Shown one piece after another: positions 9,050-19,314 of a DNA stretch of 64,000 bases (its first letter is position 1; every line of letters begins with the position of its first letter). The position numbers were made by a program, and so were the translations under genes. Below the pieces are notes generated by a model. The model saw nothing but the letters and a program-made list of their open reading frames with translations. It made no database searches and was not told the DNA's origin. The DNA comes from Tricholoma matsutake (lineage: Eukaryota > Basidiomycota > Agaricomycetes > Agaricales > Tricholomataceae), in the NCBI GenBank assembly GCA_026075535.2, contig AP026539.1, forward strand, positions 3,782,001 to 3,846,000, in the 5' to 3' direction.

Positions 9050-10480
9050 GGTTGAATGAGCCACCCTCAGCAACTCCCTCCCATTCTTACTGTGTTATTG
9101 CCTACACTGCTACATGGTTCCCACATTATCACCAACACCCTTATTGCACCCAAACCAAGCCTACCCAAACATGTAACTGGTTGGGGACACCATAAATTCA
9201 TTTCACTGCCTGCCCATCACACTTCCAAACTTCTATCTGCCCCAATGCCCAGCTTCCCAAGCTTCTACCCACCCTGCCAAACATTCATTAAAGAACCATG
9301 GTGCTTTATACAGGCAACACATACACAAACACCCTCCCAAAGATATAACACCACACTGTGAAACACCCCAAGAACTAAACTCCCTAGTAACACTGGATTA
9401 CTCATCCAGCACCCCACCATCATCACTGCTACCTTCTCTGGCACCTTCACCCACATCAAGCCCTCACCTAATACAGATAAATCCACCCCACACTTGCCAT
9501 CCTCACTCCTACTTGTCTGACTCTGACTCTGCTCCCTGTTTCATGCTGTCCAACATGGCACCTGTCAACCCTGTAATAGCAAACATGCCATATTCCCCTG
9601 CTACTGTTCTCCAGACTTCCACTAGCCAACCCCCCCTCCTATCAGCCAGATCTATTACTGTTACCAACCTTTGCAAATTTGACTATGCTTGTAAACATTT
9701 CTTCACATACAGAGAGATTCCCCCTGAGGACCAAGTTGGATGCATCATCTACTTGTTCAAGTCAGAGTTTATGCAGTCCTGGATTGAGTCTGACAGTGAT
9801 AGACTGATATGCTCACCTTTGCTCAGTTCATGCTGGAGGTTAAACACAAATGGCTGCCTTTGGACTGGGAAGACGAGTTGATTCAGAAGCTCATTGCCCC
9901 TCAGGGTTACTGTGAATTCTATGAATGGTCTGTCTCTGTTCACAAGGCTAACAATAAGCTTGAAGTGGCAGACTCTTTACAACACATCCCTACCAAACAT
10001 TTCCATGCAACATCTCATTGTGCATCTCAACCCTGTGCTTTGCCTGGCTTATCATGGAGCAAAGAAGGAATTGGATGCCATCAAAGACATTGAGTCCTGG
10101 ATCCACTGCATCATCATCCTTGACATCCAACTTGCCACCCACCAAAAGCAAATCAGCACCAGCATGGCACATGCAGTGAAGAACACCGCCAAGCTGGCTC
10201 ACATGGCTAACCGCCCTGCCAATGCACACCCCATTTCTTCCACTGTAACCACAGCAAACACTTCCACAAATGCTGCCTTGAACACTTCTGCCTCTCTTGT
10301 TGGCTTTGTCGCCTCACCCAAGCTCACTGTTAAGCTCTGAGCTGGAGGAAGGAAGTCATCAGATTTCCAGTGGTACCTGGATGGTAGAAATTGATAAGGA
10401 TGGATCAAGCGGGGAAGGGAAACTGACAGGATTCTGGGGCAAGGTTTACTTGATGTGCCATACCAAGTGTGGGGACAGAA
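9050..10480 (+). pseudogene. Retrotransposon gag remnant
   Basis: Three overlapping frames together read as a fungal Gypsy-type gag. Around 9650-9800 comes KFDYACKHFFTYREIPPEDQ followed by WIESDSDRL; the next frame (9809-9990) gives FMLEVKHKWLPLDWEDELIQ; the third (to 10340) gives AIKDIESWI and a Ser/Thr/Ala-rich tail. The order and spacing match gag proteins with a helical capsid core (...FFxxxEIPxEDQ...WIxxDxDRL...FxPxDWED). At least two frameshifts are needed and I find no zinc knuckle. The sequence runs into composite element 4 at 10481 and resumes at 12622. The strand is opposite to both the recombinase element and the chromovirus, so this is a separate copy. Confidence 0.6.
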
Positions 10481-10756
10481 GAGGTCTTTACACTCCCTGC
10501 CCCAATCCAATCGGACACTTGGACAGTCCTAGGACTGTCCAAGTACTGTCTGAGGACTTTGCTTGGACTTTGCTCGGACTTTGCTCAGACTTCTTTGGCT
10601 GAAAGTCCTGCCAAACTAAATGTCCAGTCTGAGCTGAGTCCGAGCTGAGTCCTCAGACTGTCCTAGGACTGTCCAAGCATCCGAGTGGAGTCCAAGTGGA
10701 CCAGCACTTGTACAGTCCTAGGACTGTCCAAGTTGCTTATATAACTGACTGAAAAA

Positions 10757-10849
10757 TCAGTGGCTACCACAGGGATTGAACCCTTGTAGTCACATGATAA
10801 AGTACATTTAAGGCAACAATATAACTGTTAGACTAAAGTATCATTACAG
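10757..10849 (-). repeat. tRNA-like segment (left arm of element 4)
   Basis: The minus strand reads a box A-like TTTAGTCTAACAGT and a good box B, GGGTTCAATCCC, with TCATGTGACTAC between them. It faces the left terminus. Its sequence differs from the right-arm copy, so the two arms are not a recent simple duplication. Confidence 0.58.
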
Positions 10850-11062
10850 GTGGATAGTTTTATCTCTCTATGTACCACCCCGGCTGTGATGACAAATCAA
10901 CACAGCCATGTCACCAACGATGATGCCAGCTCATCATCGATCATCACCAACCACCACCACCACCACCACTCGACAACGACGCCTCCCTCCTGCATCCTGC
11001 CGCTGCCACTGCCCCCCTGAACACCCCACAGCCATGGGCCCCATGCCAGCACACAATGAAAT

Positions 11063-11163
11063 GGGCCCAAATGACTCTATCATTGTTTGGGCCCCAGGTG
11101 AGTTTTTTCTTTTTTCTTTTCTCATGTTTTCTTTAAGCTAACACATTTTTTCATTAATTATAG
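11063..11163 (+). repeat. Palindrome plus 66-nt intron-like tract
   Basis: GGGCCCAAATGA pairs imperfectly with TCATTGTTTGGGCCC (11063-11095). GTGAGT at 11098, a TC-rich tract, GCTAACAC at about 11138 and TAG at 11161-11163 follow, giving a 66-nt GT-AG segment with a good branch-site match. Confidence 0.67.
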
Positions 11164-11344
11164 GTTATATCTATACTGTAGCAGCAAAATGACCCAAAAC
11201 CACCAAATGAGGAACAATGACAAGACCACGACCCAGCACCCACCCCCACCAGTGCGAGCAACTGCTCGCATGGGGGAGAGCAGCTGCTAACGATGACAAC
11301 AACGACAGGGAATGATGACACCACCCACCCCAGCCCTACAAGCC

Positions 11345-11452
11345 ACTGCTCGTAGGGTGGATGATGGGTGGACTGCTCGTAGGGTGGATGATGGGTGGAC
11401 TGCTCGTAGGGTGGATGATGGGTGGACTGCTCGTAGGGTGGATGATGGGTGG
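11345..11452 (+). repeat. 27-bp tandem repeat, four copies
   Basis: ACTGCTCGTAGGGTGGATGA followed by TGGGTGG is repeated four times almost exactly. Each unit is the right half of the palindrome module found elsewhere, so this looks like local amplification of half a palindrome. Confidence 0.8.
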
Positions 11453-11471
11453 AACGACGATGATTAGGGGA

Positions 11472-11561
11472 GACCCAAGAGACATCAACGTCTCTTGGGT
11501 CCTAGGTAAGCTTTTTTTTCATTTTTCATTTCATTTTTCGATGCTAACTAACTTTTTATAG
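11472..11561 (+). repeat. 12-bp palindrome plus 56-nt intron-like tract
   Basis: GACCCAAGAGAC (11472-11483) and GTCTCTTGGGTC (11490-11501) pair perfectly although both arms differ from the GGCCCAAATGA version. GTAAGC at 11506, a T-rich tract, GCTAACTAAC at 11543 and TATAG at 11561 follow. Confidence 0.7.
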
Positions 11562-11639
11562 GTATAAACTACTACTGGCAACGACGACAACTGGGGGACA
11601 CCACCACCACCACTGCTGCGAGCCCCTGCTCGCAGGGTG

Positions 11640-11915
11640 GAAGGTGAGGGTGAAGAGACGAGGGGGAAGGGGGATGAGGGGGAAGGGAGATGAGAGGGAA
11701 TGGAGATGAGAGGGAACAGAGATGAGAGGGAACAGAGACGAGAGGGAACAGAGACGAGAGGGAATGGAGACAAGAGGGAATGGAGACAAGAGGGAACAGA
11801 GACAAGAGGGAATGGAGACGAGAGGGAATGGAGACAAGAGGGAATGGAGACAAGAGGGAACAGAGACAAGAGGGAATGGAGACGAGAGGGAACGGAGACG
11901 AGAGGGAACGGAGAT
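11640..11915 (+). repeat. GAGAGGGAACAGAGAC-type minisatellite
   Basis: About sixteen units of 18 bases alternate between GAGGGAACAGAGAC and GAGGGAATGGAGAC forms. Open frames on both strands are compositional. It lies between an ACTGCTC palindrome (about 11617) and another at about 11958. Confidence 0.8.
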
Positions 11916-12113
11916 GACGATGAGTGGGGACACCCACGACGACACCTGCCCCACGCCTATGAGCATCTGCTCATGGGGTGGTTTGGGGGGGTGAAGAATG
12001 GGGGACAGGAGAGCAAGATGGCCAGGGGACGACCCAGGGAGAGACGAACACCACCATGAGCAACAGTTGCTTGTGGTGGGTGTTTTTAATTTATTTTTAT
12101 TATGGATAGTTAT

Positions 12114-12190
12114 GGCCCCCTCCCCTCAAGCTTGCGAGGGGAGGGCCTAGTATTACACATATTAATTACCCCTCGCACAGATGCGAGGGG
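12114..12190 (+). repeat. Two GC-rich hairpins
   Basis: GGCCC(C)CTCCCCTC pairs with GAGGGGAGGGCC at 12114-12147, and CCCCTCGCA pairs with TGCGAGGGG at 12169-12190. They occupy the same position relative to the right tRNA-like segment as the hairpin series at 4555-4815 does in element 1. Confidence 0.68.
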
Positions 12191-12270
12191 GTCAATTTAA
12201 TAATCTATTCATGATATATATAAAAATTAGATTTCAGTAATAAATAGATATAATGTATGTGACTTTAAAT

Positions 12271-12361
12271 GACTACTTGGCTTAAGTGGTAGAGTGTGCA
12301 TGTTTGGTCATCATGTGACCGCTAGTCCAGAAGTCTGTTGGTTCAATTCCTACTGTGCACA
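12271..12361 (+). repeat. tRNA-like segment (right arm of element 4)
   Basis: TTGGCTTAAGTGG (box A-like) and TTGGTTCAATTCC (box B-like) are in tRNA order, with GCATGTTTGGTCATCATGTG between them. It faces the right terminus. The core matches the right-arm segment of element 1 (ATGTTTGGT, CATGTGA, GTTCAATTC). Confidence 0.6.
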
Positions 12362-12621
12362 CACCATTTTGTGAGACTTATAAGAATTTCTGTAAGTCTG
12401 GAACTTGGACAATACTTTAAAGGTGTAAGTAAATGCACAATTGATGTTGTCCAAGCAAAGTCCGAGCAAAGTCCGAGTGCAGTCCTCGGCCAGTCCGAGT
12501 GAAGTCCGAGTGTCCGAGCAGAGTCTGAGCATAGTCCGAGTGAAGTCCTTGGACAGTCCGAGTGTCCAAGTGTGTCCGAGCAGAGTCCGCTCAGACTGGG
12601 GGGGGGGAGTGTAAAGTACTG

Positions 12622-12904
12622 GGACAGAAAGGACTTGGTTTCAACTTATAAGAAGTTGTACCCTTCTCCTCATCAAGTGTCCTAATTTCAAGACAAGGGT
12701 AAAGAGGAAGATCAGAGGTCTGGGGATTTCCCAGAGAGGATGACCTAAAGTTCAAGATAGACTTAAGAGAATATTTGGAGCATAATTGGGTTGGAATTAA
12801 GTTGGTGACTTGGTTGATTTACAATACAAGACGAAAGTAGCTAGCTTAAATACTAATGCTGGAGGCGATTGGAGTTTCTGAGGCTGTGATAATTTGCAAA
12901 CCAG
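12622..12904 (-). repeat. Distal part of a chromovirus 3' LTR (probable)
   Basis: After removing the solo LTR at 12905-13924, this sequence is continuous with 13925-14077. On the minus strand it contains TATTTAAGC, a possible TATA element, and a CT-rich run. I could not fix the outer LTR end; part of this stretch may instead be the continuation of the gag remnant that ends at 10480. Confidence 0.35.
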
Positions 12905-13924
12905 TGAGGATGCTCAACTCAGAAACTCAACCAAAACCAACCAAACTGGTCTTAGGAGATATAACACACATCAGAGGAAGGGTGTGAGGTGGTACCAAAT
13001 ATCACCATGCTAACCAAAAGTCAGTAGATGTAGTGCAAAGTGTTGTGAAGTGATGTGAAGTGAGGTGAAGTCCTGCAAAGCAGTATGAGGTAGTATGAAA
13101 CACTACAAAGTGTTTCAAAGTGATATGAAAGAATTAGAGGCAGTGTGAAAGAATTTGAAGAAATTCAAAATAGTTTCGAGAGGTTTGTGAGACAATAGAC
13201 AATGTTGAATGACAATGATGATAGATGATGACGATGTGCGATGACGATGATAGACAATTGACAATAGTTTCAAGATGTGAAGTAGGGGAACGAAGAAGTC
13301 CACAGAAGACTGCAGAGCTTTGGACTAAGACTGAGCTAAGACTCAAGAGCTGAACTCTTAAATCTGGCAATATACAATAGGGGAAGATGATTTCTTGTTG
13401 ATGCAGATAGTACAGGTTATATATGTTTTAAAGAGATAGTACTAGAAAAGGAAAAAGGCCATGAGGCAAACATGAGGAAGACATAAGGTAGTAAAAAGGG
13501 TGTCCAAATCACGAAGTAAATGAGAAATAATGAGGAAGAAAATGTGCAAAGTCATAATATATCAAAGCCCTTTGTGTTGTTATTGCAGCAAATCACAGAT
13601 ATATCAAAAAATGTCGCAATGCATCCTAAAAAGCTCAGTTTCTTGTTTCCTCATGCCTGGTGTGCTCAATGTGCGACTCGCCAGCATGTGAAATGTGTGC
13701 TGCACATGTCCAAAGTGTGGTGCAATAGGAATATGGTGGCCAGGGGCATGCAATGTACTGCAAAGTGGTGCAAAGATGTTCAGAGCATCACAAAGTGTTT
13801 CATAGGTGTTTCGTGCATTCATAGAAGTTCATTTACATTTGTAGAACAATGGGTTGTGAAAGGGGAAGTGTCAGAGTGTGTGAGCCCATTTTCAGAGCTT
13901 GGAAAACAAGGTAGACCTATCACC
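12905..13924 (-). repeat. Solo LTR related to the 18.4-32.7 kb Gypsy element
   Basis: On the minus strand it begins TGATAGGTCTACC and ends ...GAGCATCCTCA, close to the LTR termini at 18400 and 32677. Internal blocks are shared with that LTR, for example GGTGGTACCAAATATCAC and the CTCATGCCTGGTGTGCTC region. It is flanked by CCAG on both sides (12901-12904, 13925-13928), the same tetramer as the full-length element. No internal region remains, so recombination between two LTRs is the usual explanation. Confidence 0.7.
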
Positions 13925-14077
13925 AGCCTCTGAGGCAAATATCCTGAAACCGTTTCATCAAACTGGAATGAGAGAAACTCTAGGCAGTGCTGCTGATAGG
14001 AGGTGGGCTGTGATGCAAGGTGGCCAGGAAGGGTGGCAGAGAACAATCAGAATTCTGGTTGGGAAAATTGGTCTTGA
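13925..14077 (-). repeat. Proximal part of a chromovirus 3' LTR
   Basis: On the minus strand a purine-rich CACTAAGGGGAAAA, a likely polypurine tract, is followed by TGTCAAGACCAATTTTCCC, a plausible LTR start. This is the expected layout downstream of the minus-strand integrase at 15128-16565. The solo LTR interrupts it at 13924. Confidence 0.55.
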
Positions 14078-14220
14078 CAGATTTTCCCCTTAGTGCTGAG
14101 CCTACGAGGCACATGAATGTTCAAATCCAAATTGGGAAATTGTTTTTTTGTTGATTTTGATGGGGTTTCCAGGTCTTCCTACAACCACCACCACCACTAC
14201 CCACAATCCCATCGATAAGC

Positions 14221-15039
14221 ATGTCCTCCATCCCTTCACACCCAGAAAAGATAGCAGCCCTCAAGGCCCAACAAGAAAAGCTGATGGAGGAGCTTTGGCT
14301 CAAAGAGGAGGTGAGGGAGGCAGAGGAGCACTGGGTTGCAGAGGAGGCTGCAAGAGTGGAGGTGGCAAGACTAGAGGCAGAGAAAAAGGCTGCGGAAGAG
14401 GAGCAGAAAAAAGTGGCTGCTGCCAAGAGGGCAGAGAAGAAGTGGAAGGCTGGGGAGGTGGACTTGGAAGAGGCTGAGGGGAGCGCCTCCCCCAAGAAGA
14501 AGGTGAAGGGAAAAGCATGGGCAGAGGGGCCTGATAATGAAGCTCTTGTGTGGCTACAAGCTGCTATTCCTTGTGAAAGGTGAGTTCCTTCTTATTCTTG
14601 TTGCAATTCAAAGCTGACTTCTACTAGATGTTCAAGTCAAAAGTTGTTGTGTTTCCAGATGGGAACCCAGGGTTGCACATGTGAGCCCTGCATGAAGGCA
14701 AAACACAAGTGTGAGGAGGTGGTGTGGGAGGGGCAGGAGTTGCCAGGAGGATCCAGACTGGGGAACAATGAAGGAGTGATGGAACTGCTTAGGGAGTTGG
14801 TGGGGGTGGTGAGGGGAGTGAAGAGGGAACTCTGGGAGCTCTGGAAGCTCCACATTATTGACAAGGGTATATTGGCCCTCCAGGATTCGATGTCAGACAT
14901 CCAGGGGGCATTGGATCCAGAGTGGAGGCAAGAGTCCAAGGAGGATGAGGATGAGGAGGATGAAGAGGATGAAGAGGTGCAGGGGGAGCTGCCAGGACTG
15001 GCAGAGGAAGCAGAGGGTGAGGAAGTGAGGGAGGAATAG
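14221..15039 (+). pseudogene. Antisense coiled-coil / Cys-cluster accessory gene of the chromovirus
   Basis: Exon 1 (14221-14579) encodes a protein starting MSSIPSHPEK and continuing as a long Lys/Glu/Ala coiled coil, then SPKKKVKGK and IPCER. A GTGAGT donor at 14580 and a TTTCCAG acceptor at 14658 bound an intron. The second part begins GTQGCTCEPCMKAKHKC, a Cys cluster, followed by a Leu/Glu-rich helix and a very acidic DEDEEDEEDEE tail. Joining the exons needs a one-base shift, so this copy is probably broken or I have the wrong splice site. The gene lies on the strand opposite to pol, between integrase and 3' LTR. A gene of the same layout sits in the same place in the other Gypsy element (30313-31614). 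Its role is unknown. Confidence 0.65.
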
Positions 15040-15127
15040 GGATCTGGTGGGGATCCAACAATAATTAGATTTCCTTTTGCTTTTTATTTTGTGAATGAAT
15101 GTGGATTGGTCTTGAAGTGAAGGAATA

Positions 15128-16565
15128 TTAAGTGGAAAGAGGTCCAGCTTTTCCTGGGTAATGAGTATGAAAGTCTGTAATGAGTTCCTGGGTGTGATTA
15201 AGTCCTGTAGCTGGAAGCCAGGAGGTTTCTTCATCGGTTCCTTGATAACCTTCCCACCACATAAAATAGAGTAACTTGCATCGGTGATGGTTGTCAATTT
15301 TTGAATCAAGGATTTCTGCAATCTTGTACTCCAGTTCATTGTCTATGATGACTGGAGGAGGTGGGGGTTGGATACAATTAGGAATTGTGTTGGGGGTGTC
15401 TTCTTCCAGTTGGGAGAGGTGGAACACAGGATGGACAGCCCAGAGGTGGTCTGGAAGTTGAAGGGTAACCAAGTGAGTACCTGGACGGGCAATGATCTCG
15501 AAAGGTCTCTGAGAGCTTCTTAGAGGGTCAAGTAGTGTGTAAGTGTTCACCTTTGACAAAAGCATAGTCACCGATATTGAAGTCAGGAGTGGGAGCCCGG
15601 CATTTGTCCACAGGACCTTGATAGCACTTCTGTGCTTCTGTGAGTTGTTTATGGAGTTCCTGGCGGAGGCCATCAAGGTCCACCACAAAATGGCGCACAT
15701 GTTGCAAGGCTAGTTCGTACTCCAGGAAAACTGTGATGTTTGGGTGGTAACCCTTGTTGGCAAAGAAGGGTGAAACTCCAGTGGAAGCTGAGGGAGCATT
15801 GTTGTAAACGAAGTCCCCCAAAGGTAGTAGCTGGGACCAGTTATCCTGTTGGTAGTTGCAGATAATCTGCAAGTACTGTTTGAGGGTCTGGTTGAGGTGT
15901 TCAGTCTGTCCACTACCTTCTGGATGGTAACCTGAAGTGAAGTGGATTTTCATGTCCAGGGCCTGTCCAAGAGAGCGGAAGAAATGGGAAATGAACTCGG
16001 AACCCTGGTCACAGGTGACATGAGATGGAACACCATGTTCAGAGAAGACATGCATGACAAATAGATTGGCAAGTTCTTGAGCCATGATTTTGTTTATTGT
16101 GGGGATGAAGATGCCCTGTTTGGAGAGTCAGTCTATGATGACTAGAATGGCAGTGTGTCCATTGGAATCTGGTAACTGTTTGATAAAGTCCATTGAGATC
16201 GAGTTCCAAGGCCTTTCCAGGACTGGAAGTTGTTTCAAAAACCCATAAGGCTTGTGTCAGGGTGATTTGGAGCATTTGCATGTAGTACAAGACTTGCAAA
16301 AGTCCTGCACAAAGGTGCAGAGGTTGGGCCAAACATAATTGCATTGGATGAGTTGAAGGGTCTTGTTTTGTCTGTAGTGACCTGAGAGAATATGGTTGTG
16401 CTTGTATTGTAAGACTTTAAGACAGAGGTCTGCAACATCTGGGACATAAATCCCAGTCAAAATTGGTCTGGAGCTGAGTGAGATCAACAGAGACATAGTG
16501 ATTTCGTCCCTTTTTACTGGTATGGTCCAATCAGCCACGAGCAAAAGGGAAATTTGACACGCTTT
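15128..16565 (-). pseudogene. Chromovirus (Ty3/Gypsy) integrase with chromodomain
   Basis: Read leftwards from about 16560: an H-H-C-C zinc-binding region (HNHILSGH, then CTTCKCSKS), the core with a first catalytic Asp at about 16200 (in a [13 protein letters not shown] context), CDQGSEFISHFF (second Asp) and PEGSGQTEHLNQTL (catalytic Glu), then a GPY-like segment and a chromodomain (EYKIAEILDSK, YFMWWEGYQ, TSWLP) ending at 15128. Integrase inserts the cDNA copy; the chromodomain is thought to steer it to modified histones. Frameshifts occur near 16250 and 15550, and one TGA lies near 16127 where Arg is expected. RNase H is missing at the upstream edge; a chromovirus RT ending in an insertion lies at 37.1 kb. 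Confidence 0.85.
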
Positions 16566-17055
16566 ACAACATTCTCATCTGGTGCAATCAGTACACCTCA
16601 AGACCTCATGAGATCTTGTGTGATACTTTGTTTGTCATAGCATTTCTCAACCACATTAGAATTTCAATATCAAGATTAGTCAATAGAATTTAGAATGCAA
16701 TTGGATTTCAGAAACATCTATATCTGTATCTATATATATGTAATCAATGGGGAGTGAGACACTGCAATATTTGTTGACATTGTCTATTCATCCTTTCCTG
16801 CCACTTTCTGTTATATCTATCAATTATCCAATGATTGGTCCAAGAAACAAATTATGTTATGCACCCTTTTCTCTGTGAGATCCTGATATGTCTAATGTCG
16901 AACAGGATTAGAGATGTACGTGGAACTAGAAATCACATGCAAACATACCTTCAACTTGAAGAGTGGCAGGTTATCAAAATAGTTTTTGAATTCTGCAGTT
17001 GTGCCATTTGGTTTTTTTGACACCAGTCTTTAGCACACAGGTTTCTGAAAGAGTC
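16566..17055. other. No recognisable feature
   Basis: AT-rich sequence between the truncated chromovirus and the hypothetical gene. The break in the chromovirus falls close to 16566, so an insertion boundary is likely here, but I see no terminal repeat. Confidence 0.35.
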
Positions 17056-18270
17056 TCACTGAGCAAAGACTAAACACAAAAATAAAAGTGATCTGAACCT
17101 AGGAGTCTTTGAAGCACCAGGCCGCAATTTTGCAGACTTCTTTGCAGGTACTACAGGAGGGGCTACAGGCATGGCGGTGACTTTGTCTGCGATAGTGGAG
17201 GCAGGTGGAGTGTTCTGGATTGTGAGCATAGCTGAGGCTGCAGCCACAGCAGGAGGGACAGTGGGATCTGTAGAGCTGGTAGAGAGAATGACAGGGGTGG
17301 TAGGCACTATATGGACATCAGCAATAGAAGGACCATCTGTAGAAGTGATTCTACCATCAAAACTGGTCATAGAGCCTGTGGAATCTGGAAACAACATCCT
17401 AACTAACATTGGACAATGGCCAAAAACATTGTGAATATGGTTACCTGAGTATACTCATGTTCTCCTGGACTCTGTAAGGTCTCAGCCAACCATGGTCGTT
17501 GACATTGGGGGGACAACTAAGGATTCTCCTGGGATGACACCAAATTTGGAGCTAGAACCATCCCCACCTCTGCAATTGTCAGCAGCCAAAAGCCCACAAA
17601 CCAATAAATAAACAGACCTGAGCATTGCCTTCAATCATTGCCCCATCATCTATGACTGATTTCACCACTGTAATGTCTTCCACTTTCTTCCTTTTCAAAC
17701 TGAGCTTCATTGATTCGCAATGAAGATGCTTGGCCTGTCCATTGGAATCGGGGACTGTGGAGTTCGAGTTCTTCTCTTGTTGCTTGGCCCAGGTTGCCCA
17801 CCATGAAGGGTAGTTGTCCATTGCAATCTGCTCCACTTTCCAGTCAAGGTCGCAAAGGCTAAGTTCCTCGAAAAGGTCATGCATTGCCTCATAGTATCCT
17901 TCCTTGGTCTTGATATTGGCACTTCCCCATGTTGCTGGTGGGATTTTGTTCTGGTTTGCAATCAAGACCCAGATAGAATGTGCAAATTGCCAAATGTCAG
18001 ACACCTGATTGCCATCAATAATCTCACTGGAGGCAGTTTCTACATACCACATCAATATGTTGACTCCTTTGATCTTGCCATGTGGAACATCCACATCCAT
18101 GCTGTGTTCATTTAAGAAATCATTCCGTTCGTGCTTGAACCAGAACTTGACACTTGGATAGTCCTCCTTCCTCTTGGTAGCAGGGGATGTTAGAGCCTTG
18201 TTCAGGAATATGCCATTAGCTTCTGCTTTTGCAGACGGAGTGTGCTGGAGGAGAGTGTTGTATGCCTGAC
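17056..18270 (-). pseudogene. Hypothetical protein of an Agaricomycete repeat-associated family, decayed
   Basis: The main exon runs from about 18270 to 17620 and includes SQAYNTLLQHTPSAKAEANG, FWFKHERNDFLNEHSM, ISWYVET-like and LCDLDWKVEQIAMDNYPSWW, ending GNAQ. A 49-nt intron candidate (GTCTGT...GCTGAC...TTGCAG) ends at about 17571. Downstream frames read GGDGSSSKFGVIPGESLVVPP and a Pro/Thr/Ala-rich tail (17056-17409), but they are separated by TGA codons. I recognise the Trp-rich LDWKxxQIAxDxYPSWW pattern from multi-copy hypothetical proteins of mushrooms; no function is known to me. The start codon is uncertain. Confidence 0.5.
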
Positions 18271-18399
18271 TAAGATTTCAGTAGATAATGATTAAACATT
18301 TATGACTACATGGGAATATGAGCTGGTCATTGTTTTTAACAGTGACTGCTATTAGTCTTGTTCTCCTGGGCTTCAAGGATCCTGGCGAGGTGAGTCCAG
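18271..18399. other. Sequence left of the full-length Gypsy element
   Basis: No coding signal. It ends with the tetramer CCAG (18396-18399), repeated directly after the right LTR at 32678-32681, so this stretch and 32682 onward were adjacent before the insertion. Confidence 0.5.
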
Positions 18400-19314
18400 T
18401 GATAGGTCCACTGTGCGCACTAAGCTCTGGGAACGTCTCCAAAGGCATCAACACATCAACACACACGTTCCCAACCCTTACAAACCCCTACAAACCCCAT
18501 GAGACTGCTCTGAAACTACTTCAAATGATTTCGAACAACTTCGAACAACTTTGCAGCACCTCAAAAGTCTTTGGCTGCCATATACCTATTGCACTGCCCT
18601 TCGGATACATGCAGCACACCTTGTAAGAGTTAGTGCGTCGCATATCGAGCACCACCAGACATGAGGAGACACAACGATGGGATTTTAGGACACAATTGTG
18701 GCACTTTGACATCTTGATGATATATTGGATCAATGGGGACAGGTACCCATGATAAATTGTGACTCTATACATTTCCCTTCTCATCTTCTTTCATTTATTC
18801 TATGATTTGCAAAGATTCTCTATTGTTTTATATCTTGTCTCATGTATTCCTCATGTTTATTTCCTTTTTAGTATCACCTCTCCCAAACATATATAGCCTT
18901 GTACTAGCTACTTAGAAAGACAGAATAGATTGTCCTCTCACACCAATCATCTGATTTAAGAGCCATTCTCTTGAGTCCAAGCATCTCGACTTAGTCTCAA
19001 AGTTCAGTGTTTTACGCCAAACTTCCTTGAACTTCTCATACTAGCTTCTCAAAACTATTGCATATCACCTATCCCCTCTCGACACCTTCCTACATTCTTT
19101 TAGTCTATCCTCAGCCTTCATTGAAATCGTCCTCGTCCTCTAGAAGTCTCTCAAACTTCTTTGAACTTCATTGGACACCCTCTAGAGTTGTTTTCCTAGC
19201 CTTGGGTAACAGCAGTGATATTTAGTACCACCTTGCAACCTTCCTCTAACTAGCATTATGCCATTTGAGCCCTTATTGTGGGTTTTGTTTGGGTTTCCTG
19301 GTCGAGTATCATCA
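18400..19314 (+). repeat. 5' LTR
   Basis: Starts TGATAGGTCCACTGTGCGC and ends GAGTATCATCA. TATATAGCC near 18890 is a possible TATA element. The right LTR has the same length. Confidence 0.88.

Larger units (their letters stand above)
10481..12621. mobile_element. Non-autonomous hAT-like composite element 4
   Basis: An 8-bp duplication GGACAGAA lies at 10473-10480 and 12622-12629. The ends are GAGGTCTTTACACTCC and the complement of CAGTACTTTACACTCC. Subterminal sequence is made of GTCCGAGT / AGTCCTAGGACTGTCC words on both sides (10510-10740, 12440-12600). The interior has a leftward tRNA-like segment (10757-10849), two palindrome/intron-like modules (11063-11163, 11472-11561), ACTGCTC palindromes, a 27-bp tandem repeat (11345-11452), a purine-rich minisatellite (11640-11915), GC-rich hairpins (12114-12190) and a rightward tRNA-like segment (12271-12361). 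No transposase is present. It is the best example of the full architecture. Confidence 0.83.

Noticed and set aside
11531..12059. Repeat-peptide frames over the purine-rich minisatellite
   Set aside because: Open on both strands with alternating LVSIPSCL or REGTETRGNGDK units, as expected from an 18-bp repeat.
17171..17434. Plus-strand 87-residue frame
   Set aside because: It is the complement of the Pro/Thr/Ala-rich part of the minus-strand hypothetical gene.
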